Program-made: the position numbers and the translations under genes | Part shown: one piece after another, positions 15,785-23,375 of the stretch | Numbering within the stretch: position 1 is the first letter of the stretch | Layout: every line of letters starts with the position of its first letter | Source of the DNA: Actinomadura sp. HBU206391 | GTDB taxonomy: Bacteria; Actinomycetota; Actinomycetes; Streptosporangiales; Streptosporangiaceae | DNA length: 37,881 bases | Assembly (NCBI RefSeq): GCF_014323665.1 | Contig: NZ_JABVEB010000052.1 | Coordinates: forward strand, 1 to 37,881 | Direction of reading: 5' to 3' | The notes under the pieces: generated by a model | What the model saw: the letters and a program-made list of their open reading frames with translations, nothing else | Told to the model about the DNA's origin: nothing | Database searches by the model: none

Positions 15785-17445
15785 TGGTGTATTCCTTCTG
15801 CGAGCGGTCCGAGGGCCAGCGCCGGGAAGAACGTCAGGCCGACGAGGATGAGGGTGACGCCGGCGACCATGGCCACGAACAGTGGCCGGTAGGTCGGCAG
15901 CGTGCCCTCCGACACCGGAGTGGGCGACTGCCGGGCCAGCGACCCGGCCAGGGCCAGCGCGAAGATGATGGGCAGGAACCGGCCGAACACCATCGCCAGG
16001 CCGAGCGCGGTGTCGTACCACGGGGTGTTGACGGTGATGCCGGCGAACGCCGATCCGTTGTTGTTGGCGGCCGAGGTGAAGGCGTAGAGCACCTCGGAGA
16101 GTCCGTGCGGACCGGTGTTGAGCATGCCGGCCCGTTGGCCGGGCATCGCCACGGCGATCGCGGTGCCCACGAGGACGATGGCGGGGGTGACCAGGAAGTA
16201 CATCGAGGCGAACTTCATCTCTCGAGCGCCGATCTTCTTCCCGAGATACTCCGGTGTGCGCCCCACCATCAGCCCGGCCACGAAGACCGTGATCACGGCG
16301 AGGATGAGCATGCCGTACAGACCGGAGCCGACCCCGCCGGGCGCGACCTCGCCGAGCATCATGTTGATCAGCAGTACAGCCCCGCCGAGGCTGGTGTAGG
16401 AGTCGTGGAAGGAGTCCACGGCCCCGGTCGAGGTCAGTGTCGTGGAGGCGGCGAAGGTCGCCGAGTTCGGCACCCCGAACCTGGCCTCCGTGCCCTCCGT
16501 CGCGGCGCCGACCGCTGTGGGAACGGTGCCGTGGTGGGCCAGCTGGGCGCCGTTGACCACGGCGATGCTGACGATCGCCAGAGTTGCCATGACAGCGACG
16601 ATCGCGTAACCCTGCCGCTTGTCGCCGACCATCCGGCCGAACGTGCGGGGCAGCGAGAAGCTGATCACCAGGATCAGGAAGATCTCGATCCAGTTGGTCC
16701 AGGCGGTGGGGTTTTCGAACGGGTGGGCGGAGTTGGCGTTGTAGAAACCGCCGCCGTTGGTGCCGAGCTCCTTGATGGCCTCCTGGCTCGCCACCGGGCC
16801 ACCGGTGATCGGCTGAGTGCCGCCGGCGATGGTGTGCGCCGTGTGCGGGTCGGCGAAGTTCTGCACCGCCCCACCGGCGATCAGCACGATCGCGGCGACG
16901 ATGGCGATCGGCACGAGGATGCGCACGCAGCCGCGGACCAGATCGACCCAGAAGTTGCCGAGCTCCTCGGTCTTCTTGCGCGCGAAACCGCGGACGACGG
17001 CCATGGCCACCGCGATGCCGACGGCGGCGGACACGAAGTTCTGCACCGCCAGACCCGACATCTGCACCAGGTGGCCCATCGTGGACTCGCCCGAGTACGC
17101 CTGCCAGTTGGTGTTGGTGGTGAAGCTGATGGCGGTGTTCCAGGCGATGTGATCCGGTACGCCCTTGAAGCCGAGATTCAGCAGCAGGTGGCCCTGCAAA
17201 CGCTGGAAGGCGTACAGGAACAGCACCGAGATCAGCGAGAAGGCCAGCACGCTGCGTGCGTAGGCGCTCCATTTCTGCTCTGCGGCCGGGTTGACGCCGA
17301 TCAGGCGGTACAACCCGCGCTCGGCCCGAAGATGCCGGGTCGAGGTGAAGACGCGGTACATGTAGTCGCCCAGTGGCCGATGGACGGCCACAAGAGCGAT
17401 CACCAGGGATCCGATGAACAGGATCCCTGCGGTCGTCGAACTCAT
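15781..17445 (-). CDS. kdpA: KdpA, K+-binding and translocating subunit
   Basis: A 554-residue membrane protein with about ten predicted helices, the usual size for KdpA. Selectivity-filter loops are visible in [24 protein letters not shown] (a hallmark run near residues 229-252), [13 protein letters not shown], and NNNGSAFAG near the C-terminus. It forms the K+ path of the KdpFABC complex. It starts immediately after the kdpF stop (TAGATG), and its own stop overlaps the kdpB GTG. Confidence 0.96.
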   Translation of the reverse strand: MSSTTAGILFIGSLVIALVAVHRPLGDYMYRVFTSTRHLRAERGLYRLIGVNPAAEQKWSAYARSVLAFSLISVLFLYAFQRLQGHLLLNLGFKGVPDHIAWNTAISFTTNTNWQAYSGESTMGHLVQMSGLAVQNFVSAAVGIAVAMAVVRGFARKKTEELGNFWVDLVRGCVRILVPIAIVAAIVLIAGGAVQNFADPHTAHTIAGGTQPITGGPVASQEAIKELGTNGGGFYNANSAHPFENPTAWTNWIEIFLILVISFSLPRTFGRMVGDKRQGYAIVAVMATLAIVSIAVVNGAQLAHHGTVPTAVGAATEGTEARFGVPNSATFAASTTLTSTGAVDSFHDSYTSLGGAVLLINMMLGEVAPGGVGSGLYGMLILAVITVFVAGLMVGRTPEYLGKKIGAREMKFASMYFLVTPAIVLVGTAIAVAMPGQRAGMLNTGPHGLSEVLYAFTSAANNNGSAFAGITVNTPWYDTALGLAMVFGRFLPIIFALALAGSLARQSPTPVSEGTLPTYRPLFVAMVAGVTLILVGLTFFPALALGPLAEGIHQ

Positions 17446-17535
17446 CTAGAACCGCTCCGGGAGTAGAAGGGCGATCACCAGGAACACGATCAGCCCGGCG
17501 GCCAGCACCAGTCCGATCAGATTGTCGGCGCTCAC
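17446..17535 (-). CDS. kdpF: KdpF, small stabilising subunit
   Basis: A 29-residue single-span membrane peptide, GTG start, reading [20 protein letters not shown] and ending LLLPERF, which matches the KdpF pattern (short helix ending in LxxPExF). KdpF stabilises the KdpABC complex in the membrane. Its GTG overlaps the stop of the 27-residue ORF upstream (GTGA), and its TAG abuts the kdpA ATG, so the four small junctions are translationally coupled. Confidence 0.93.
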   Translation of the reverse strand: MSADNLIGLVLAAGLIVFLVIALLLPERF

Positions 17536-17615
17536 AGTCGCCCCACCGCCTTCACGACCAGGCTGAACAGCGCGAAAATCGCCACTGTCAGCACCACGAA
17601 CACGACGTCAGCCAT
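17532..17615 (-). CDS. 27-residue membrane peptide at the head of the kdp operon
   Basis: A small ORF with a clear ribosome binding site (AGGAGAG just before the ATG) encoding [20 protein letters not shown] and ending KAVGRL. It is almost one membrane helix with a charged C-terminus. Its stop overlaps the kdpF GTG by GTGA. It is not KdpF, which follows it. I believe similar short ORFs precede kdpF in other actinobacteria, but I cannot confirm this here. It may be a second small subunit, or a coupling ORF that sets kdpF/kdpA translation. Confidence 0.7.
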   Translation of the reverse strand: MADVVFVVLTVAIFALFSLVVKAVGRL

Positions 17616-18209
17616 CTCTCCTGATTTCCTTGATCACCTGTTGGCCCGGTTTCCGGCCGGCCATCGATGTCCAGCGGCCGGCGCGGCCCCACGAGCGGAC
17701 GGGGGATGGCGGTGGGACGCGGACCGTCCCGTGGCGAAGCCGGGAGCCTGGACCTGGGCGGTCGGCCGAAACGCCGGTCGCCGGCCCTTCACCGAGCCGA
17801 CACGTGCCGCTGACAAGGGCGTGCCCAGGGACGACGGGCCGACACTGAACGACCGCATCCCCCACCGATCTGCCCGGCGGTAGGCGGGGAGGGTGTTCTG
17901 CACCCGACGTCATGTCCCCGCCCTTTCTTCGCCTCTCGCCCGATGCGAGCGCCGCAGAGAAGAAAACACCCGCTAGATGGGCATTTCGCAAGTCTTGACG
18001 GTTTCCATACGCCTGTGCCGACGGTCTTTACGGATCCCTCACACCTCGCGCCCGGGCAGGAGTGGCCAGGAACACCGACGCCCCCTCCCCTGTCGTGATC
18101 ATGCAATTGTTCGCGGCGGTCTTCGCTGCTGAACAACCGTGTGATCACGATCAGGCGAGGGGGCGGGCGAAGTGGAGCGGATGAGACGCGGGCCGGGGAT
18201 ACCCGGATG
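17616..18209. other. 594-bp region upstream of the kdp operon, regulatory leader and REP-like element
   Basis: No convincing gene lies here; the minus-strand frames are Arg/Pro/Ser-rich shadows. It should contain the kdp promoter and KdpE sites. Read on the minus strand, GACCGTC and AACCGTC recur about 25 nt apart (near 18003-18030), followed by a relatively AT-rich stretch near 17960-18000 that could be the promoter. That would leave a 5' leader of roughly 350 nt. A REP-like palindrome sits at 18093-18150, after the DUF1772 gene. Confidence 0.45.
18093..18150. repeat. REP-like palindromic element, copy 1
   Basis: The left arm begins TCGTGATCATGCAATTGTTC (18093-18112, continuing GCG). The right arm is GAACAACCGTGTGATCACGA (18131-18150). 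The arms pair except for a 5-nt bulge. The same TCGTGATCATGCA...TTCGCG core recurs at 23025-23373. It lies just after the DUF1772 stop on the minus strand, where it can also act as a transcript-end hairpin. Confidence 0.75.
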
Positions 18210-18713
18210 TCAGTTCACGACCCGGCCGTGCAGTACGAGGGCCCAGGTGAGGCAGCCGAACGCGGCCGTGCACACTACCGTGCGGGCGAGGTTCCAGCGG
18301 ACCCACGCCGTTTCGAACCGCTCGCGCACCGCGGACGGATCGGCGATGCGGGCGGCGTCGCCGGCCGCCTCGAGTTCGTTGTTGAGCGGCACGTTGAAGC
18401 CCATCGTGATGATGAGCACGATCACGTACAGGACCAGAGCGGCCACGATCCAGCCGAACGCGGCACGCCCGTCTCCGCGGAAGTGGAGCAGAGCGGCCAC
18501 CGCCGTCAGCACGAGCGCGCCGGCGAAAGTGAGGAAGAACCAGCCGTTGAGGATGGCCGCATTGATCTTCTGCATCCCGTCGACGAAGGTCCGGTCGTCG
18601 GCCCGGCCCAGCCCGAGCATGACGGAACAGGAGTACGCGTAGTAGAGGCCCGCGCTGAGCCCCATGGCGATCGTGGCCGCGACCAACGAAACACCTCGAA
18701 ACTGATCCAACAT
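18210..18713 (-). CDS. DUF1772 (anthrone oxygenase-like) membrane protein
   Basis: A 167-residue protein with four predicted membrane helices. It matches DUF1772 by the first-helix segment AGLYYAYSCSVMLGL, the D-x-x-F-(V/I)-x-x-M-Q-K-I-N-x-x-I-L-N-G-W-F motif, the later GFNVPLNNEL segment, and the final WNLART. The family includes fungal anthrone oxygenases, but most bacterial members have no known function. I chose the ATG at 18713 because GGAGG lies 6 nt before it; the ATG at 18719 would abut that site. It follows the NmrA-like gene by 136 bp on the same strand, and the two may be co-transcribed under the AraC regulator. Confidence 0.85.
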   Translation of the reverse strand: MLDQFRGVSLVAATIAMGLSAGLYYAYSCSVMLGLGRADDRTFVDGMQKINAAILNGWFFLTFAGALVLTAVAALLHFRGDGRAAFGWIVAALVLYVIVLIITMGFNVPLNNELEAAGDAARIADPSAVRERFETAWVRWNLARTVVCTAAFGCLTWALVLHGRVVN

Positions 18714-18849
18714 CAACATCCTCCGTGGTCGAGATCGCACTCTCGGGTGCGGGACGCGAGACCGGGCTCGCTCACCGCTTGGTCTCCAGGTGCCGGGCGG
18801 CCGTGGGCGAAGGGCGCTGTGCTCCCACCCGCGCACGGCCGCCGTCGCC

Positions 18850-19704
18850 CTACCGGCCGCCGTCCCAGACGCCGGTCGCGGCGGTGTCCCGCGCGTAGTC
18901 CGCGAAGTCGCGGGGCTCGCGGCCCAGTGCGCGCTGTACGCCGTCGGCCAGGTGGGCGTTGCGTCCGTCCAGCACCCTGGCGAACAGCTCGGTCAGCAGC
19001 TTCGCGTAGTCGGCCGGTACGTCGTACTCCACCAGCGCGGACGCGTACTGCTCCGGGGTGACCGGCACGTACCGGACCTCCCGGCCGGTCGCCTCTGCGA
19101 TCTCCGCCGTCGCCTCGGCGAAGGTCAGCAGGCGGCGCCCGGTCAGTTCGTACAGCCTGCCCACGTGCCCGTCCTCCGTCAGCGCGGCGACCGCGACGTC
19201 CGCGATGTCCTCGACGTCGACGAACGGCTCGGCCACGGCGGCGGCCGGGAAGGCGACCTCGCCGCCGAGCACCGGCTCGAGCAGGAAGTGCTCGCTGAAG
19301 TTCTGGCTGAACCAGCTCGCCCGCAGGATCGTCCATTCGGCGCCGGAGTCCCGTACCGCCCGCTCGCTGATCGCGGCCTCCTCCTCGCCGCGGCCGGACA
19401 GCAGCACCAGCCGTCGGGCGCCGCTTCGCACCGCCAGTTCGGAGAACGAACGGATCGCGGCGGCGGCCCCGGGGAATGCCAGATCCGGCTGGTACGCGAC
19501 GTACGCCGACTCCACGTTTCGCAACACGGGCTCCCAAGTGGCCGGGTCGTCCCAGTCGAACGGCGGCTCGCCCGAGCGGGAACCGACCCGCACCGGCAGG
19601 CCGCGTGCCGTGAGCCGCTCGGCCACCCGGCGGCCGGTCTTGCCCGTGCCGCCGAGCACCAGCGTCGTCTTCTCCTGCGCCTTCTCGCGCATGCCTTCCG
19701 TCAT
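18850..19704 (-). CDS. NmrA-like NAD(P)-binding protein (atypical SDR)
   Basis: A 284-residue Rossmann-fold protein. The nucleotide-binding motif is LVLGGTGKTGRRVAERL (about 15-31) followed by VRVGSRSG, the NmrA/QOR2 pattern. The canonical YxxxK catalytic pair of classical SDRs is not evident. It resembles NmrA-like redox sensors and azoreductase-type NAD(P)H-binding proteins such as YtfG. It is divergent from the AraC gene, with an 82-bp promoter gap, which is a common pairing. The start could also be ATG 19692. The substrate is unknown. Confidence 0.85.
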   Translation of the reverse strand: MTEGMREKAQEKTTLVLGGTGKTGRRVAERLTARGLPVRVGSRSGEPPFDWDDPATWEPVLRNVESAYVAYQPDLAFPGAAAAIRSFSELAVRSGARRLVLLSGRGEEEAAISERAVRDSGAEWTILRASWFSQNFSEHFLLEPVLGGEVAFPAAAVAEPFVDVEDIADVAVAALTEDGHVGRLYELTGRRLLTFAEATAEIAEATGREVRYVPVTPEQYASALVEYDVPADYAKLLTELFARVLDGRNAHLADGVQRALGREPRDFADYARDTAATGVWDGGR

Positions 19705-19749
19705 GCCACAAGTGAAGTCCCGCGCGGGTGAACACGGCCATGGTCGAAA

Positions 19750-19784
19750 GGCTCAGCCCCATGTTCGTGCGTCTAAGCTGAGCC
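19750..19784 (+). promoter_or_regulatory. 8-bp inverted repeat over the araC-type gene promoter
   Basis: GGCTCAGC (19750-19757) and GCTGAGCC (19777-19784) are perfect inverted arms 19 bp apart. The right arm overlaps a TANNNT -10 hexamer, TAAGCT (19774-19779), that ends 7 nt before the ATG at 19787. This looks like an autoregulatory operator on a nearly leaderless promoter. Function is inferred. Confidence 0.45.
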
Positions 19785-19786
19785 GC

Positions 19787-20730
19787 ATGGACGCACTCTC
19801 GGGCCTTCTCGACGGGCCCAGGGCCCGGGCGCGTTCCTGCTGCGAGCGCTGCTCAGCCCGCCCTGGTCGGTACGCGTCCAGGACGAGGCGCCGCTCACCC
19901 TGGTGTCGATGGTGAGGAGTGCGGCATGGGTGATCCCCGACGGCGGTACGGCGGTACGACTGCCCCCGGGCGACGTCGCCATCATGCGCGGCCCGGATCC
20001 CTACACGGTCTCCGATGACCCGGCCACGCCGCCGCAGGTCGTCATCCACCCTGGGCAGCGCAGCACCACACCGGACGGGGCGGCTCTGTGCGATTCGATG
20101 GACCTGGGAGTCCGCACCTGGGGAGACGATCCGGACGGCTCCACGGAGATGCTCATCGGCACGTACCAGATGCGCGGTGAGGTCAACCAACGGCTGCTGG
20201 CGGCGCTGCCCGCGCTGCTCGTCCTTCCGGGCGACGCGTGGGACAGTCCGCTCATCTCGCTGCTCGGCGCTGAGATCGGCAAGGACGAACCCGGCCAAGA
20301 GGTCGTTCTCGACCGGCTGCTCGACCTGCTGCTGATCGCGGTGCTACGTGCCTGGTTCGCCCGCCAGGAGACCAAGGCCCCGGCCTGGTACCGGGCCCAC
20401 AGCGACCCCGTGGTGGGCCCGGCCCTGCGGATGCTCCAGAACGAACCGGCCCACCCGTGGACGGTCGCCGCGCTGGCCGCCAGGACGGGCGTCTCCCGGG
20501 CCGCTCTCGCCCGCCGTTTCACCGAACTGGTCGGCGAGCCGCCGATGGCCTTCCTCACCGGCTGGCGGCTGGCCCTGGCCGCCGATCTGCTGCGCGAGCC
20601 GGACGCCACCGTCGGCGCCGTGGCCCGGAAGGTCGGCTACGGCAGTTCCTTCGCGCTCAGCACCGCCTTCAAGCGCGTACGCGGTGTCAGCCCCCAGGAG
20701 TACCGCGTCGGCGCGTCCGGAAGCGGGTGA
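19787..20730 (+). pseudogene. AraC-family regulator with a 1-base frameshift near its start
   Basis: Reading from ATG 19787 gives MDALSGLLDGPRAR, then the frame breaks. Adding one G in the GGG run at 19827-19829 restores GAFLLRALLSPPWSVRVQDE and joins the rest, for about 314 residues in total. The N-terminal cupin region (AraC_binding_2 type, with WVIPDGGTAVRLPPGDVAIM and PDPYTV) and both C-terminal HTH motifs (AALAARTGVSRAALARRF, then ARKVGYGSSFALSTAFKRVR) are complete. Without repair, translation could only begin at GTG 19903, losing about 38 residues of the sensor domain. The break is either a real mutation or a sequencing error. Members of this family often control a divergent SDR gene, as here. 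Confidence 0.75.
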
Positions 20731-20760
20731 GCGCCAGGCGGCGCAGAGCCCATCTGGTCG

Positions 20761-20880
20761 GGCTCATCGGGATCGGGCTCATCGGATCAGGCTTATCGGG
20801 TCGAACTCAACTAACGGACTCAGCGTGTGGATCTCAGCGTGTGGATCTCAGCGTTTGGATCTCAGCGTTTGGATCTCAGC
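20761..20880. repeat. Two short tandem repeat arrays after the araC-type gene
   Basis: From about 20759 three imperfect 15-bp units (GGGCTCATCGGGATC type) occur in a row. From 20819 to 20880 a 14-bp unit, CTCAGCGTGTGGAT, is repeated 4.4 times, with G-to-T changes in the last copies. The array runs into the last codons of the hemerythrin gene on the minus strand. Confidence 0.85.
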
Positions 20881-21394
20881 CGGGCCAAGTCGTCCAGGTG
20901 CGCAGGGTGGGGCTGATCGACTTCTCCTCGAAATCCAGGTGTTCCAGCAGGCGCCGGCTCAGCTCGTCGATGGCTGCGACCAGCCGCTCGCGGGTGTCCG
21001 TACCGGAGCCGTCTCCGAGTACACGCGCGAGAGCCTCGACCTGGTCGAGGAGATCGGAGATCTTCCGGTGGTCGGCTTCCAGCCGTTTCACGGTCGGCAC
21101 CAGGGCCGGGTTCGAGCGCCGCAGAGCCGGAAAGAGGTTGACGTCCTCTCCGCCGTGGTGACCGTGGACGAACCGGCAGTACTTCAGGCAGTTGACCCGA
21201 AGCTGCCACAGCGGGCTCTGGGTCCGCAGCGTACGGATCTTGGTACGGACCAGCGCGGGTGAGGCGTTCGAGCCGATCTGGGCGGCGAGCTCACGCAGGA
21301 CCCGCAGGTCCTTGCGGAGCCTGCCGTGGACCCATTTCAGCTCCTTCACCAGGTGCTCACCGGGAGGACCGGCCCCGGTCTTCTTCGACGTCAT
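20876..21394 (-). CDS. Hemerythrin HHE-domain protein
   Basis: A 172-residue protein starting at ATG 21394; the frame extends to 21487, but the extra residues look non-conserved. It is a hemerythrin-like bundle with His/Glu ligands in HVKELKWVHGRL-type helix 1, YCRFVHGHHGGEDVNLFPAL, LEADHRKISDLL and LLEHLDFEEKSI. The pattern YCR.V..HH..ED..LFP.LRR..P.LVP.V.RL is shared with the C-terminal domain of the fusion protein at 9-1673, so the two are paralogues. By family it would bind di-iron and sense or carry O2 or NO, but no role can be assigned. It is divergent from the GNAT gene, 121 bp away. Confidence 0.8.
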   Translation of the reverse strand: MTSKKTGAGPPGEHLVKELKWVHGRLRKDLRVLRELAAQIGSNASPALVRTKIRTLRTQSPLWQLRVNCLKYCRFVHGHHGGEDVNLFPALRRSNPALVPTVKRLEADHRKISDLLDQVEALARVLGDGSGTDTRERLVAAIDELSRRLLEHLDFEEKSISPTLRTWTTWPG

Positions 21395-21503
21395 TCCAGC
21401 GAAGCTAGCAGTCGATTGAAGATTCCAATGATCTGCCGCCCCTACGAATGTCGATGGCCCGTACGGCGAGTCCGGCAGGTGGCTCATGATCGCGATGGCC
21501 CGA

Positions 21504-21518
21504 TAGTGTCGCGCGGTG
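21504..21518 (+). promoter_or_regulatory. -10 hexamer and leaderless GTG start of the GNAT gene
   Basis: TAGTGT (21504-21509) fits TANNNT and ends 6 nt before GTG 21516, with no Shine-Dalgarno sequence, which supports both a leaderless transcript and this start. Confidence 0.35.
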
Positions 21519-22418
21519 CGACGAACGCAGTACCGGCAGCGGCCCTATCGCGGGCCGGCCGACCTCCAGGCGATGCAGGCACTGACCCAGCGCCTGTGGT
21601 CATCGGCGAGCCGGTGGCACATCGGCGACCTCGCCTGGTCCCGGTTCCAGCACATCGGGCGGGAACCCGAGTGGCGGACGGCCCTGTGGGAATGCGACGG
21701 CGAGCCGGTCGCCTGGGCCTGGGCGAAGCCGCCCGGCGACCTCGACCTGCATCTCGATCCGGCGCATCCTGACCTGGCGCCGGAGATCCTGCGGTGGTTC
21801 GACGAGGTCGCCCCGGGCGAGAGCCGTACGGTCACGATGCTGGACGCCGAGACGGCTCTCATCCACGTACTCCGGCGGCACGGTTACGTCGAGGCGACCG
21901 GAGGGCCGTTCTTCATCCATCTCCGGCGGAGCCTGGCCGACCTGCCTCAGCCCCCCGACCCGCCGGCCGGTTACACCCGTCGCTGCGTGTCCGGCGAGAG
22001 CGACGCCGATGCCCGCGCCCGGGTTCACCGGGCCGCCTTCTCCCTACCGGGGCTGCCACCCTCCAAGGTCAGCGGCGACAGCTACCGCGCGGTCATGCGT
22101 GCCTGGTCCTACCGCTCGGAACTGGACTGGTTCGTCGAGGCGTCCGACGGAACGCCCGTGGCGTTCTGCCTCGTCTGGCTGGACGAGCACAACCGCGTCG
22201 CCGTCCTCGAACCGGTCGGCACCGACCCGGCTCATCGCCGCCGGGGCCTGGCCCGCGCCACGATCCTCGCCGCCCTGCACGCGGCCCGAGAGCTCGGCGC
22301 CGAGTCCGCGCGAGTCTGCGCTCGCGGTGACGACGATTACCCGTCCGCACGAGCGACGTACCAGGCGGTGGGCTTCCGCCGTTACGCGCGCAACGTGTCC
22401 TACGTGCGGCACGGCTGA
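21516..22418 (+). CDS. GNAT acetyltransferase with two GNAT folds
   Basis: A 300-residue protein. The C-terminal half (about 155-298) is a GNAT domain with the acetyl-CoA loop in EPVGTDPAHRRRGLARATILAALHAAREL (R/Q-x-x-G-x-G/A pattern at HRRRGLA) and the typical end YQAVGFRRYARNVSYVR. The N-terminal half (about 20-130) looks like a second, degenerate GNAT fold, with no clear acetyl-CoA loop. Double-GNAT proteins of this size are common in actinobacteria and include acetyltransferases for amines, antibiotics or mycothiol precursors. The substrate cannot be read here. Confidence 0.85.
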   Translation: MRRTQYRQRPYRGPADLQAMQALTQRLWSSASRWHIGDLAWSRFQHIGREPEWRTALWECDGEPVAWAWAKPPGDLDLHLDPAHPDLAPEILRWFDEVAPGESRTVTMLDAETALIHVLRRHGYVEATGGPFFIHLRRSLADLPQPPDPPAGYTRRCVSGESDADARARVHRAAFSLPGLPPSKVSGDSYRAVMRAWSYRSELDWFVEASDGTPVAFCLVWLDEHNRVAVLEPVGTDPAHRRRGLARATILAALHAARELGAESARVCARGDDDYPSARATYQAVGFRRYARNVSYVRHG

Positions 22419-22504
22419 AACAACGAGGTGCCGATCGGAGCCGGGGTGCGCATCATCGGGTCGATGAGGCGTGAACGGGTGCGCGATACCGGGACACTGG
22501 GGGT

Positions 22505-22549
22505 ATGAAACGGACCAAGCCCGGCCGCTCCTCAGCGCGGGTGATCTGA
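22505..22549 (+). CDS. Possible 14-residue leader ORF coupled to the HEAT-like gene
   Basis: ATG 22505, preceded by a GGGGG ribosome-binding-like run, encodes MKRTKPGRSSARVI. Its TGA overlaps the ATG of the next gene (TGATG). The downstream gene has no ribosome binding site of its own, so coupling through this mini-ORF would explain its translation. Confidence 0.35.
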   Translation: MKRTKPGRSSARVI

Positions 22550-22890
22550 TGTCGAATGAGCGCTTCGCTTGGGCGCTGCGGGCGATGCGGAGCCCGGACG
22601 CCCGGCTCAGAGGAGACGGCTTCGATTTCCTCCGCGAGCACGCGGACACGTACGTCGACGAGCTCATCGCCGAGTTCGAGAAGGAACACGAGGACCACGC
22701 GCTGCGCTGCTGGTTCCTGGAACTCGTCAGCGAGGCCCGTTCGCCGCGCGCGCTGCCGGTCCTGGCGGGCCAGCTCGAGAGCGACGACGAGTCACTGCGA
22801 CTCTGGGCGGTAAGAGGCCTCGAGATGCTCGACAGCCGCGAAGCCGACCGGGAACTGTCGCGAGCACGCTCCAACGGCTGGCTAACCTGA
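22549..22890 (+). CDS. Small HEAT-repeat-like protein
   Basis: A 113-residue acidic, all-helical protein. Two or three helical pairs of HEAT type can be seen: RLRGDGFDFLREHADTYVDEL, HALRCWFLELVSEARSPRAL, and ESLRLWAVRGLEMLDSREA. HEAT-like repeats bind proteins or substrates; no enzyme motif is present. I chose ATG 22549 because residues before it look random and a mini-ORF ends on it. It follows the GNAT gene by 130 bp on the same strand. No specific role is visible. Confidence 0.65.
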   Translation: MSNERFAWALRAMRSPDARLRGDGFDFLREHADTYVDELIAEFEKEHEDHALRCWFLELVSEARSPRALPVLAGQLESDDESLRLWAVRGLEMLDSREADRELSRARSNGWLT

Positions 22891-22911
22891 CCTCCAACAC
22901 CCCCCAACCGA

Positions 22912-23022
22912 CCCAGCCCTCCCAGCACGACAACCCTCGCCCAGCCCCCCCAGGGCGCAACCCTCGGCACAGCCCACCCTGAGCGCAACCTCGGCCCAGC
23001 CCTCCCAGAGCGGCAACCCTCC
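22912..23022. repeat. Four degenerate 27-28 bp tandem units
   Basis: Units start at 22912, 22940, 22968 and 22995. Each has a CCCAGCCC-type start followed by a GCAACCCTCG-type end. They are C-rich on the plus strand and separated by no spacer. Confidence 0.7.
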
Positions 23023-23024
23023 TC

Positions 23025-23051
23025 GAGAACAACTGCATGATCACGACTGGG
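23025..23051. repeat. REP-like half element, copy 2
   Basis: A single right-hand arm, GAACAACTGCATGATCACGA (23027-23046), followed by CTGGG. It matches the right arms of the complete elements at 23141 and 23260. No facing left arm adjoins it. Confidence 0.7.
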
Positions 23052-23140
23052 ACCTGCTGCACCTGAGTCCCGAGCCGCGGTGGTGTATCGCGGCTCGGCT
23101 CGACGGGAGTCCCCTGTGCCGCGAAACCACCCCCTTCCTG

Positions 23141-23215
23141 TCGTGATCATGCAGTTATTCGCGTCACCGACTCGGCACCGAGGGGCTTAGCTCGCGAACT
23201 ATTGCATGATCACGA
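23141..23215. repeat. REP-like palindromic element, copy 3
   Basis: The left arm at 23141-23163 (TCGTGATCATGCA...TTCGCG) and right arm at 23193-23215 (CGCGAA...TGCATGATCACGA) pair at 20 of 23 positions around a 29-nt loop. The following copy repeats arms and loop with a period of about 118 bp. Confidence 0.85.
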
Positions 23216-23259
23216 CTGGGAGGGCCTGCTGGTGTGTTGCGCCCATGCCATCTCACCGC

Positions 23260-23332
23260 CGTGATCATGCAGTTATTCGCGTCACCGGCCCGGCGCCAAG
23301 GGCTTAGGGCGCGAACTATTGCATGATCACGA
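23260..23332. repeat. REP-like palindromic element, copy 4
   Basis: Arms at 23260-23281 and 23310-23332 are identical to those of copy 3 over the core. The loop is similar, including GTCACCG and GGGCTTAG. Copies 3 and 4 form a direct tandem pair. Confidence 0.85.
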
Positions 23333-23353
23333 ATGCTTGAGGCGCGGGCTTTG

Positions 23354-23373
23354 TGAACTATTGCATGATCACG
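23354..23373. repeat. REP-like half element, copy 5
   Basis: A lone right arm, TGAACTATTGCATGATCACG, immediately before the coxG stop codon on the opposite strand. Confidence 0.75.
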
Positions 23374-23375
23374 GT

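Larger units (their letters stand above)
22891..23375. other. 485-bp repeat-rich gap between convergent genes
   Basis: No gene was found. The gap holds four degenerate 27-28 bp tandem units (22912-23022), then several REP-like palindromes (23025-23373), described separately. It lies between convergent genes, where such repeats collect and can end transcripts from both sides. Confidence 0.7.

Noticed and set aside
13592..17272. Very long minus-strand frame covering kdpB and most of kdpA
   Set aside because: Only the part from GTG 15784 is KdpB. The upstream part is an Arg/Gly/His-rich shadow of kdpA, which is itself clearly real.
13613..17466. Long plus-strand open frames opposite kdpB and kdpA
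   Set aside because: Composition is Asp/Arg/His/Gly-rich with no domain; these are antisense shadows of conserved Kdp genes.
17634..17903. Minus-strand 89-codon frame upstream of the kdp operon
   Set aside because: Arg/Ser/Ala-rich with no domain, no ribosome binding site and no conserved look; treated as leader sequence.
17616..18060. c-di-AMP (ydaO-type) riboswitch before kdp
   Set aside because: I looked for its conserved core and could not match it; a covariance search would be needed to decide.
18093..23373. CRISPR array from the repeated palindromes
   Set aside because: Repeats are few, irregularly spaced and inverted within each unit, with similar rather than unique loops; no cas genes.
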